Under the pieces are notes generated by a model. That model was not told the DNA's origin. It saw only the letters and a list, made by a program, of their open reading frames with translations, and ran no database searches. The position numbers and the translations under genes are program-made. Shown here one piece after another: positions 15,208 through 29,198 of a DNA stretch of 64,000 nucleotides (the stretch's first letter is position 1; the number at the start of each line of letters is the position of its first letter). Source of the stretch: Bombus terrestris (taxonomy: Eukaryota > Arthropoda > Insecta > Hymenoptera > Apidae); the NCBI RefSeq assembly GCF_910591885.1, contig NC_063275.1:868001-932000 (forward strand). Reading direction: 5' to 3'.

Positions 15208-16580
15208 TAACGTTATACGTTATATCCTATTACTATACAACGTTATACATTATATCGTAATAGTATATAACGTTATACATTATATCCTATTACTATACAA
15301 CGTTATACGTTATATCGTAATAGTATATAACGTTATACGTTATATGGTAATACAATATAACGTTATACCTTATATTGTAATACTATACAACGTTATACGT
15401 TATATCGTATTACTATACAACGTTATACGTTATATCGTATTACTATACAACGTTATACGTTATATCGTAATAGTATATAACGTTATACGTTATATGGTAA
15501 TAGTATATAACGTTATACGTTATATGGTAATACAATATAACGTTATACGTTATATCGTAATACTATACAACGTTATACGTTATATCGTAATAGTATATAA
15601 CGTTATACATTATATCCTATTACTATACAACGTTATACGTTATATCGTAATAGTATATAACGTTATACATTATATCCTATTACTATACAACGTTATACGT
15701 TATATCGTAATAGTATATAACGTTATACGTTATATCGTATTACTATACAACGTTATACGTTATATCGTATTACTATACAACGTTATACGTTATATCGTAT
15801 TACTATACAACGTTATACGTTATATCGTATTACTATACAACGTTATACGTTATATCGTAATAGTATATAACGTTATACGTTATATGGTAATAGTATATAA
15901 CGTTATACGTTATATGGTAATACAATATAACGTTATACGTTATATCGTAATACTATACAACGTTATACGTTATATCGTAATAGTATATAACGTTATACAT
16001 TATATCCTATTACTATACAACGTTATACGTTATATCGTAATAGTATATAACGTTATACATTATATCCTATTACTATACAACGTTATACGTTATATCGTAA
16101 TAGTATATAACGTTATACGTTATATCGTATTACTATACAACGTTATACGTTATATCGTATTACTATACAACGTTATACGTTATATCGTATTACTATACAA
16201 CGTTATACGTTATATCGTATTACTATACAACGTTTTACGCTATATCGTATTACTATACAACGTTATACGTTATGTCGTATTACTATACAACGTTATACGT
16301 TATATCGTAATAGTATATAACGTTATACGTTATATGGTAATACAATATAACGTTATACGTTATATCGTAATACTATACAACGTTATACGTTATATGGTAA
16401 TACAATATAACGTTATACGTTATATCGTAATACTATACAACGTTATACGTTATATCGTAATAGTATATAACGTTATACATTATATCCTATTACTATACAA
16501 CGTTATTCGTTATATCGTAATAGTATATAACGTTATACGTTATATCCTATTACTATACAACGTTATATCGTAATAGTATA
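15208..16580 (+). repeat. Higher-order unit, 1,373 bp, source of the 20.7-kb copy
   Basis: 45 full monomers and a 23-mer. It has a class I start with two cycles of CAT/CCT monomers, then CGTATTAC runs and the TTTTACGC and ATGTCG markers near 16,233 and 16,271. It recurs at 20,677-21,745 with a 5,469-bp offset. The end is class II: the GTG monomer follows at 16,675. Confidence 0.86.
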
Positions 16581-19500
16581 TAACGTTATACGTTATATCC
16601 TATTACTATACAACGTTATACGTTATATCGTAATAGTATATAACGTTATACATTATATCCTATTACTATACAACGTGATACGTTATATCGTAATAGTATA
16701 TAATGTTATACGTTATATCGTAATACTATACAACGTTATACGTTATATCGCAATACTATACAACGTTATACGTTATATCGCAATAGTATATAACGTTATA
16801 CGTTATATCGTATTACTATACAATGTTATACGGTATATCGTATTACTATACAACGTTATACGTTATATCGTATTACTATACAACGTTATACGTTATATCG
16901 TATTACTATACAACGTTATACGTTATATCGTAATAGTATATAACGTTATACGTTATATGGTAATACAATATAACGTTATACGTTATATCGTAATACTATA
17001 CAACGTTATACGTTATATCTTAATAGTATATAACGTTATACGTTATATCGTATTACTATACAACGTTATACGTTATATCGTATTACTATACAACGTTATT
17101 CGTTATATCTTAATAGTATATAACGTTATACGTTATATCGTATTATTATACATCGTTATACGTTATATCGTATTACTATACAACGTTATACGTTATATCG
17201 TATTACTATACAACGTTATGCGTTATATCGTATTACTATACAACGTTGTATGTTATATCGTAATAGTATATAACGTTATACGTTATATCGTGATACTATA
17301 CAACGTTATACGTTATATCGCAATACTATACAACGTTATACGTTATATCGTAATAGTATATAACGTTATACGTTATATGGTAATACAATATAACGTTATA
17401 CCTTATATTGTAATACTATACAACGTTATACGTTATATCGTATTACTATACAACGTTATACGTTATATCGTATTACTATACAACGTTATACGTTATATCG
17501 TAATAGTATATAACGTTATACGTTATATGGTAATAGTATATAACGTTATACGTTATATGGTAATACAATATAACGTTATACGTTATATCGTAATACTATA
17601 CAACGTTATACGTTATATCGTAATAGTATATAACGTTATACATTATATCCTATTACTATACAACGTTATACGTTATATCGTAATAGTATATAACGTTATA
17701 CATTATATCCTATTACTATACAACGTTATACGTTATATCGTAATAGTATATAACGTTATACGTTATATCGTATTACTATACAACGTTATACGTTATATCG
17801 TATTACTATACAACGTTATACGTTATATCGTATTACTATACAACGTTATACGTTATATCGTAATAGTATATAACGTTATACGTTATATGGTAATACAATA
17901 TAACGTTATACGTTATATCGTAATACTATACAACGTTATACGTTATATCGCAATACTATACAACGTTATACGTTATATCGTAATAGTATATAACGTTATA
18001 CGTTATATGGTAATACAATATAACGTTATACGTTATATCGTAATACTATACAACGTTATACGTTATATCGCAATACTATACAACGTTATACGTTATATCG
18101 TAATAGTATATAACGTTATACGTTATATGGTAATACAATATAACGTTATACGTTATATCGTAATACTATACAACGTTATACGTTATATCTTAATAGTATA
18201 TAACGTTCTACGTTATATCGTATTACTATACAACGTTATACGTTATATCGTAATACTATACAACGTTATTCGTTATATCTTAATAGTATATAACGTTATA
18301 CGTTATATCGTATTACTATACAACGTTATACGTTATATCGTATTACTATACAACGTTATACGTTATATCGTATTACTATACAACGTTATGCGTTATATCG
18401 TATTACTATACAACGTTGTATGTTATATCGTAATAGTATATAACGTTATACGTTATATCGTGATACTATACAACGTTATACGTTATATCGCAATACTATT
18501 CAACGTTATACGTTATATCGTAATAGTATATAACGTTATACGTTATATGGTAATACAATATAACGTTATACGTTATATCGTAATACTATAGAACGTTATA
18601 CGTTATATCGTAACACTATACAACGTTATACGTTATATCGTAATAGTATATAACGTTATACGTTATATGGTAATACAATATAACGTTATACGTTATATCG
18701 CAATACTATACAACGTTATACGTTATATCTTAATAGTATATAACGTTATACGTTATATCGTAATACTATACAACGTTATTCGTTATATCTTAATAGTATA
18801 TAACGTTATACGTTATATCGTATTACTATACAACGTTATACGTTATATCGTATTACTATACAACGTTATACGTTATATCGTATTACTATACAACGTTATA
18901 CGTTATATCGTATTACTATTCAACGTTATACGTTATATCGTATTACTATACAACGTTGTATGTTATATCGTAATAGTATATAACGTTATACGTTATATCG
19001 TAATACTATACAACATTATACGTTATATCGCAATACTATACAACGTTATACGTTATATCTTAATAGTATATAACGTTATACGTTATATCGTATTACTATA
19101 CAACGTTATACGTTATATCGTATTACTATACAACGTTATACGTTATATCGTATTACTATACAACGTTGTATGTTATATCGTAATAGTATGTAACGTTATA
19201 CGTTATATCGTAATACTATACAACGTTATACGTTATATCGCAATACTATACAACGTTATACGTTATATCGTAATAGTATATAACGTTATACCTTATATCG
19301 TAATACTATACAACGTTATACGTTATATCGTATTACTATACAACGTTATACGTTATATCGTATTACTATACAACGTTATACGTTATATCGTAATAGTATA
19401 TAACGTTATACGTTATATGGTAATAGTATATAACGTTATACGTTATATGGTAATACAATATAACGTTATACGTTATATCGTAATACTATACAACGTTATA

Positions 19501-19693
19501 CGTTATATCGTAATAGTATATAACGTTATACATTATATCCTATTACTATACAACGTTATACGTTATATCGTAATAGTATATAACGTTATACGTTATATCG
19601 TAATAGTATATAACGTTATACGTTATATGGTAATAGTATATAACGTTATACGTTATATCCTATTACTATACAACGTTATATCGTAATAGTATA
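16581..19693 (+). repeat. Large unit, 3,113 bp, second copy of the 3-kb block
   Basis: 103 full monomers and a 23-mer. It carries all markers of the block plus four changes shared only with the third copy: GTTCTACG near 18,207, CTATTCAACG near 18,498, CTATAGAACG near 18,591 and CTATTCAACG near 18,918. The G at 18,591 makes an in-frame TAG in the otherwise open decapeptide frame. A private TATTATTATA lies near 17,145. Confidence 0.88.
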
Positions 19694-20676
19694 TAACGTT
19701 ATACGTTATATGGTAATAGTATATAACGTTATACGTTATATGGTAATACAATATAACGTTATACGTTATATCGTAATACTATACAACGTTATACGTTATA
19801 TCGTATTACTATACAACGTTATACGTTATATCGTATTACTATACAACGTTATACGTTATATCGTATTACTATACAACGTTATACGTTATATCGTATTACT
19901 ATTCAACGTTATACGTTATATCGTATTACTATACAACGTTGTATGTTATATCGTAATAGTATATAACGTTATACGTTATATCGTAATACTATACAACATT
20001 ATACGTTATATCGCAATACTATACAACGTTATACGTTATATCTTAATAGTATATAACGTTATACGTTATATCGTATTACTATACAACGTTATACGTTATA
20101 TCGTATTACTATACAACGTTATACGTTATATCGTATTACTATACAACGTTGTATGTTATATCGTAATAGTATATAACGTTATACGTTATATCGTAATACT
20201 ATACAACGTTATACGTTATATCGCAATACTATACAACGTTATACGTTATATCGTAATAGTATATAACGTTATACCTTATATCGTAATACTATACAACGTT
20301 ATACGTTATATCGTATTACTATACAACGTTATACGTTATATCGTATTACTATACAACGTTATACGTTATATCGTAATAGTATATAACGTTATACGTTATA
20401 TGGTAATAGTATATAACGTTATACGTTATATGGTAATACAATATAACGTTATACGTTATATCGTAATACTATACAACGTTATACGTTATATCGTAATAGT
20501 ATATAACGTTATACATTATATCCTATTACTATACAACGTTATACGTTATATCGTAATAGTATATAACGTTATACGTTATATCGTAATAGTATATAACGTT
20601 ATACGTTATATGGTAATAGTATATAACGTTATACGTTATATCCTATTACTATACAACGTTATATCGTAATAGTATA
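19694..20676 (+). repeat. Higher-order unit, 983 bp, tandem copy of the preceding 0.9 kb
   Basis: 32 full monomers and a 23-mer. From about 19,803 it repeats about 18,820-19,693 at offset 983, including CTATTCAACG (near 19,901) and CAACATT (near 19,997). It differs by TATATAACG near 20,170 where the source has TATGTAACG. The 23-mer before it is followed directly by ATGG monomers instead of the usual CCT monomer, so the duplication breakpoint lies just there. Confidence 0.87.
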
Positions 20677-23600
20677 TAACGTTATACGTTATATCCTATT
20701 ACTATACAACGTTATACATTATATCGTAATAGTATATAACGTTATACATTATATCCTATTACTATACAACGTTATACGTTATATCGTAATAGTATATAAC
20801 GTTATACGTTATATGGTAATACAATATAACGTTATACCTTATATTGTAATACTATACAACGTTATACGTTATATCGTATTACTATACAACGTTATACGTT
20901 ATATCGTATTACTATACAACGTTATACGTTATATCGTAATAGTATATAACGTTATACGTTATATGGTAATAGTATATAACGTTATACGTTATATGGTAAT
21001 ACAATATAACGTTATACGTTATATCGTAATACTATACAACGTTATACGTTATATCGTAATAGTATATAACGTTATACATTATATCCTATTACTATACAAC
21101 GTTATACGTTATATCGTAATAGTATATAACGTTATACATTATATCCTATTACTATACAACGTTATACGTTATATCGTAATAGTATATAACGTTATACGTT
21201 ATATCGTATTACTATACAACGTTATACGTTATATCGTATTACTATACAACGTTATACGTTATATCGTATTACTATACAACGTTATACGTTATATCGTATT
21301 ACTATACAACGTTATACGTTATATCGTAATAGTATATAACGTTATACGTTATATGGTAATAGTATATAACGTTATACGTTATATGGTAATACAATATAAC
21401 GTTATACGTTATATCGTAATACTATACAACGTTATACGTTATATCGTAATTGTATATAACGTTATACATTATATCCTATTACTATACAACGTTATACGTT
21501 ATATCGTAATAGTATATAACGTTATACATTATATCCTATTACTATACAACGTTATACGTTATATCGTAATAGTATATAACGTTATACGTTATATCGTATT
21601 ACTATACAACGTTATACGTTATATCGTATTACTATACAACGTTATACGTTATATCGTATTACTATACAACGTTATACGTTATATCGTATTACTATACAAC
21701 GTTTTACGCTATATCGTATTACTATACAACGTTATACGTTATGTCGTATTACTATACAACGTTATACGTTATATCGCAATAGTATATAACGTTATACGTT
21801 ATATCGTATTACTATACAATGTTATACGGTATATCGTATTACTATACAACGTTATACGTTATATCGTATTACTATACAACGTTATACGTTATATCGTATT
21901 ACTATACAACGTTATACGTTATATCGTAATAGTATATAACGTTATACGTTATATGGTAATACAATATAACGTTATACGTTATATCGTAATACTATACAAC
22001 GTTATACGTTATATCTTAATAGTATATAACGTTATACGTTATATCGTATTACTATACAACGTTATACGTTATATCGTATTACTATACAACGTTATTCGTT
22101 ATATCTTAATAGTATATAACGTTATACGTTATATCGTATTACTATACATCGTTATACGTTATATCGTATTACTATACAACGTTATACGTTATATCGTATT
22201 ACTATACAACGTTATGCGTTATATCGTATTACTATACAACGTTGTATGTTATATCGTAATAGTATATAACGTTATACGTTATATCGTGATACTATACAAC
22301 GTTATACGTTATATCGCAATACTATACAACGTTATACGTTATATCGTAATAGTATATAACGTTATACGTTATATGGTAATACAATATAACGTTATACCTT
22401 ATATTGTAATACTATACAACGTTATACGTTATATCGTATTACTATACAACGTTATACGTTATATCGTATTACTATACAACGTTATACGTTATATCGTAAT
22501 AGTATATAACGTTATACGTTATATGGTAATAGTATATAACGTTATACGTTATATGGTAATACAATATAACGTTATACGTTATATCGTAATACTATACAAC
22601 GTTATACGTTATATCGTAATAGTATATAACGTTATACATTATATCCTATTACTATACAACGTTATACGTTATATCGTAATAGTATATAACGTTATACATT
22701 ATATCCTATTACTATACAACGTTATACGTTATATCGTAATAGTATATAACGTTATACGTTATATCGTATTACTATACAACGTTATACGTTATATCGTATT
22801 ACTATACAACGTTATACGTTATATCGTATTACTATACAACGTTATACGTTATATCGTAATAGTATATAACGTTATACGTTATATGGTAATACAATATAAC
22901 GTTATACGTTATATCGTAATACTATACAACGTTATACGTTATATCGCAATACTATACAACGTTATACGTTATATCGTAATAGTATATAACGTTATACGTT
23001 ATATGGTAATACAATATAACGTTATACGTTATATCGTAATACTATACAACGTTATACGTTATATCGCAATACTATACAACGTTATACGTTATATCGTAAT
23101 AGTATATAACGTTATACGTTATATGGTAATACAATATAACGTTATACGTTATATCGTAATACTATACAACGTTATACGTTATATCTTAATAGTATATAAC
23201 GTTCTACGTTATATCGTATTACTATACAACGTTATACGTTATATCGTAATACTATACAACGTTATTCGTTATATCTTAATAGTATATAACGTTATACGTT
23301 ATATCGTATTACTATACAACGTTATACGTTATATCGTATTACTATACAACGTTATACGTTATATCGTATTACTATACAACGTTATGCGTTATATCGTATT
23401 ACTATACAACGTTGTATGTTATATCGTAATAGTATATAACGTTATACGTTATATCGTGATACTATACAACGTTATACGTTATATCGCAATACTATTCAAC
23501 GTTATACGTTATATCGTAATAGTATATAACGTTATACATTATATGGTAATACAATATAACGTTATACGTTATATCGTAATACTATAGAACGTTATACGTT

Positions 23601-24689
23601 ATATCGTAACACTATACAACGTTATACGTTATATCGTAATAGTATATAACGTTATACGTTATATGGTAATACAATATAACGTTATACGTTATATCGCAAT
23701 ACTATACAACGTTATACGTTATATCTTAATAGTATATAACGTTATACGTTATATCGTAATACTATACAACGTTATTCGTTATATCTTAATAGTATATAAC
23801 GTTATACGTTATATCGTATTACTATACAACGTTATACGTTATATCGTATTACTATACAACGTTATACGTTATATCGTATTACTATACAACGTTATACGTT
23901 ATATCGTATTACTATTCAACGTTATACGTTATATCGTATTACTATACAACGTTGTATGTTATATCGTAATAGTATATAACGTTATACGTTATATCGTAAT
24001 ACTATACAACATTATACGTTATATCGCAATACTATACAACGTTATACGTTATATCTTAATAGTATATAACGTTATACGTTATATCGTATTACTATACAAC
24101 GTTATACGTTATATCGTATTACTATACAACGTTATACGTTATATCGTATTACTATACAACGTTGTATGTTATATCGTAATAGTATGTAACGTTATACGTT
24201 ATATCGTAATACTATACAACGTTATACGTTATATCGCAATACTATACAACGTTATACGTTATATCGTAATAGTATATAACGTTATACCTTATATCGTAAT
24301 ACTATACAACGTTATACGTTATATCGTATTACTATACAACGTTATACGTTATATCGTATTAGTATACAACGTTATACGTTATATCGTAATAGTATATAAC
24401 GTTATACGTTATATGGTAATAGTATATAACGTTATACGTTATATGGTAATACAATATAACGTTATACGTTATATCGTAATACTATACAACGTTATACGTT
24501 ATATCGTAATAGTATATAACGTTATACATTATATCCTATTACTATACAACGTTATACGTTATATCGTAATAGTATATAACGTTATACGTTATATCGTAAT
24601 AGTATATAACGTTATACGTTATATGGTAATAGTATATAACGTTATACGTTATATCCTATTACTATACAACGTTATATCGTAATAGTATA
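20677..24689 (+). repeat. Largest unit, 4,013 bp, third copy of the 3-kb block fused to a class I unit
   Basis: 133 full monomers and one 23-mer. Bases 20,677 to about 21,745 copy 15,208-16,276 (offset 5,469). From about 21,771 the sequence copies 16,775-19,693 (offset 4,996). The fusion removed 473 bp, exactly 15 full monomers plus one 23-mer, so a landmark was lost. It shares the CTATAGAACG change (here at 23,587) with the second copy, and has a private AATTGTATAT near 21,450 and TTAGTATACAACG near 24,358. Confidence 0.88.
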
Positions 24690-26325
24690 TAACGTTATAC
24701 GTTATATCCTATTACTATACAACGTTATACATTATATCGTAATAGTATATAACGTTATACATTATATCCTATTACTATACAACGTTATACGTTATATCGT
24801 AATAGTATATAACGTTATACGTTATATGGTAATACAATATAACGTTATACCTTATATTGTAATACTATACAACGTTATACGTTATATCGTATTACTATAC
24901 AACGTTATACGTTATATCGTATTACTATACAACGTTATACGTTATATCGTAATAGTATATAACGTTATACGTTATATGGTAATAGTATATAACGTTATAC
25001 GTTATATGGTAATACAATATAACGTTATACGTTATATCGTAATACTATACAACGTTATACGTTATATCGTAATAGTATATAACGTTATACATTATATCCT
25101 ATTACTATACAACGTTATACGTTATATCGTAATAGTATATAACGTTATACATTATATCCTATTACTATACAACGTTATACGTTATATCGTAATAGTATAC
25201 AACGTTATACGTTATATCGTATTACTATACAACGTTATACGTTATATCGTATTACTATACAACGTTATACGTTATATCGTATTACTATACAACGTTATAC
25301 GTTATATCGTATTACTATACAACGTTATACGTTATATCGTAATAGTATATAACGTTATACGTTATATGGTAATAGTATATAACGTTATACGTTATATGGT
25401 AATACAATATAACGTTATACGTTATATCGTAATACTATACAACGTTATACGTTATATCGTAATTGTATATAACGTTATACATTATATCCTATTACTATAC
25501 AACGTTATACGTTATATCGTAATAGTATATAACGTTATACATTATATCCTATTACTATACAACGTTATACGTTATATCGTAATAGTATATAACGTTATAC
25601 GTTATATCGTATTACTATACAACGTTATACGTTATATCGTATTACTATACAACGTTATACGTTATATCGTATTACTATACAACGTTATACGTTATATCGT
25701 ATTACTATACAACGTTTTACGCTATATCGTATTACTATACAACGTTATACGTTATGTCGTATTACTATACAACGTTATACGTTATATCGTAATAGTATAT
25801 AACGTTATACGTTATATGGTAATACAATATAACGTTATACGTTATATCGTAATACTATACAACGTTATACGTTATATGGTAATACAATATAATGTTATAC
25901 GTTATATCGTAATACTATACAACGTTATACGTTATATCGTAATAGTATATAATGTTATACGTTATATCGTAATACTATACAACGTTATACGTTATATCGC
26001 AATACTATACAACGTTATACGTTATATCGCAATAGTATATAACGTTATACGTTATATCGTATTACTATACAATGTTATACGGTATATCGTATTACTATAC
26101 AACGTTATACGTTATATCGTATTACTATACAACGTTATACGTTATATCGTATTACTATACAACGTTATACGTTATATCGTAATAGTATATAACGTTATAC
26201 GTTATATGGTAATACAATATAACGTTATACGTTATATCGTAATACTATACAACGTTATATCGTAATAGTATATAACGTTATACGTTATATCCTATTACTA
26301 TACAACGTTATATCGTAATAGTATA
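24690..26325 (+). repeat. Class I unit of 1,583 bp ending in two 23-mers 53 bp apart
   Basis: It starts as a copy of 20,677 onward (AATTGTATAT again near 25,463). About 25,950-26,240 is taken from the class II block start (TAATGTT, TACGG). It then ends with a 23-mer at 26,250, one CCT monomer and a second 23-mer at 26,303. This is the only place with two short monomers so close. A private GTATACAACG near 25,195 breaks the usual GTATAT linkage. Confidence 0.87.
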
Positions 26326-29198
26326 TAACGTTATACGTTATATCGTATTACTATACAACGTTATACGTTATATCGTATTACTATACAACGTTTTACGCTA
26401 TATCGTATTACTATACAACGTGATACGTTATATCGTAATAGTATATAATGTTATACGTTATATCGTAATACTATACAACGTTATACGTTATATCGCAATA
26501 CTATACAACGTTATACGTTATATCGCAATAGTATATAACGTTATACGTTATATCGTATTACTATACAATGTTATACGGTATATCGTATTACTATACAACG
26601 TTATACGTTATATCGTATTACTATACAACGTTATACGTTATATCGTATTACTATACAACGTTATACGTTATATCGTAATAGTATATAACGTTATACGTTA
26701 TATGGTAATACAATATAACGTTATACGTTATATCGTAATACTATACAACGTTATACGTTATATCTTAATAGTATATAACGTTATACGTTATATCGTATTA
26801 CTATACAACGTTATACGTTATATCGTATTACTATACAACGTTATTCGTTATATCTTAATAGTATATAACGTTATACGTTATATCGTATTACTATACATCG
26901 TTATACGTTATATCGTATTACTATACAACGTTATACGTTATATCGTATTACTATACAACGTTATGCGTTATATCGTATTACTATACAACGTTGTATGTTA
27001 TATCGTAATAGTATATAACGTTATACGTTATATCGTGATACTATACAACGTTATACGTTATATCGCAATACTATACAACGTTATACGTTATATCGTAATA
27101 GTATATAACGTTATACGTTATATGGTAATACAATATAACGTTATACCTTATATTGTAATACTATACAACGTTATACGTTATATCGTATTACTATACAACG
27201 TTATACGTTATATCGTATTACTATACAACGTTATACGTTATATCGTAATAGTATATAACGTTATACGTTATATGGTAATAGTATATAACGTTATACGTTA
27301 TATGGTAATACAATATAACGTTATACGTTATATCGTAATACTATACAACGTTATACGTTATATCGTAATAGTATATAACGTTATACATTATATCCTATTA
27401 CTATACAACGTTATACGTTATATCGTAATAGTATATAACGTTATACATTATATCCTATTACTATACAACGTTATACGTTATATCGTAATAGTATATAACG
27501 TTATACGTTATATCGTATTACTATACAACGTTATACGTTATATCGTATTACTATACAACGTTATACGTTATATCGTATTACTATACAACGTTATACGTTA
27601 TATCGTAATAGTATATAACGTTATACGTTATATGGTAATACAATATAACGTTATACGTTATATCGTAATACTATACAACGTTATACGTTATATCGCAATA
27701 CTATACAACGTTATACGTTATATCGTAATAGTATATAACGTTATACGTTATATGGTAATACAATATAACGTTATACGTTATATCGTAATACTATACAACG
27801 TTATACGTTATATCGCAATACTATACAACGTTATACGTTATATCGTAATAGTATATAACGTTATACGTTATATGGTAATACAATATAACGTTATACGTTA
27901 TATCGTAATACTATACAACGTTATACGTTATATCTTAATAGTATATAACGTTATACGTTATATCGTATTACTATACAACGTTATACGTTATATCGTAATA
28001 CTATACAACGTTATTCGTTATATCTTAATAGTATATAACGTTATACGTTATATCGTATTACTATACAACGTTATACGTTATATCGTATTACTATACAACG
28101 TTATACGTTATATCGTATTACTATACAACGTTATGCGTTATATCGTATTACTATACAACGTTGTATGTTATATCGTAATAGTATATAACGTTATACGTTA
28201 TATCGTGATACTATACAACGTTATACGTTATATCGCAATACTATACAACGTTATACGTTATATCGTAATAGTATATAACGTTATACGTTATATGGTAATA
28301 CAATATAACGTTATACGTTATATCGTAATACTATACAACGTTATACGTTATATCGTAACACTATACAACGTTATACGTTATATCGTAATAGTATATAACG
28401 TTATACGTTATATGGTAATACAATATAACGTTATACGTTATATCGCAATACTATACAACGTTATACGTTATATCTTAATAGTATATAACGTTATACGTTA
28501 TATCGTAATACTATACAACGTTATTCGTTATATCTTAATAGTATATAACGTTATACGTTATATCGTATTACTATACAACGTTATACGTTATATCGTATTA
28601 CTATACAACGTTATACGTTATATCGTATTACTATACAACGTTATACGTTATATCGTATTACTATACAACGTTATACGTTATATCGTATTACTATACAACG
28701 TTGTATGTTATATCGTAATAGTATATAACGTTATACGTTATATCGTAATACTATACAACATTATACGTTATATCGCAATACTATACAACGTTATACGTTA
28801 TATCTTAATAGTATATAACGTTATACGTTATATCGTATTACTATACAACGTTATACGTTATATCGTATTACTATACAACGTTATACGTTATATCGTATTA
28901 CTATACAACGTTGTATGTTATATCGTAATAGTATGTAACGTTATACGTTATATCGTAATACTATACAACGTTATACGTTATATCGCAATACTATACAACG
29001 TTACACGTTATATCGTAATAGTATATAACGTTATACATTATATCCTATTACTATACAACGTTATACGTTATATCGTAATAGTATATAACGTTATACGTTA
29101 TATCGTAATAGTATATAACGTTATACGTTATATGGTAATAGTATATAACGTTATACGTTATATCCTATTACTATACAACGTTATATCGTAATAGTATA
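26326..29198 (+). repeat. Large unit, 2,873 bp, fourth copy of the 3-kb block
   Basis: 95 full monomers and a 23-mer. The GTG monomer at 26,420 begins a close match to 16,675-19,686 (offset 9,745) without the GTTCTACG, CTATTCAACG and CTATAGAACG changes. It therefore belongs with the first copy rather than with the second and third. Eight monomers (240 bp) are missing near 29,030, where TTACACG is followed directly by the CAT/CCT pair. Confidence 0.87.
27601..27930 (+). repeat. Nested 120-bp four-monomer cassette, clearest copy
   Basis: Four monomers ending GTAATAGTATAT, GGTAATACAATAT, GTAATACTATAC and GCAATACTATAC follow one another and repeat 2.5 times with a 120-bp period. The same cassette run is at about 8,381-8,710, 17,851-18,180, 22,851-23,165, 34,721-35,040, 36,221-36,540 and 47,031-47,350. 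The last has one substitution near 47,215. This is a second level of order between monomer and landmark unit. Confidence 0.88.

Noticed and set aside
18589..23587. TAG codons as pseudogene-making mutations
   Set aside because: There is no gene to inactivate; the shared C-to-G change is useful only as a marker that the two copies are sisters.
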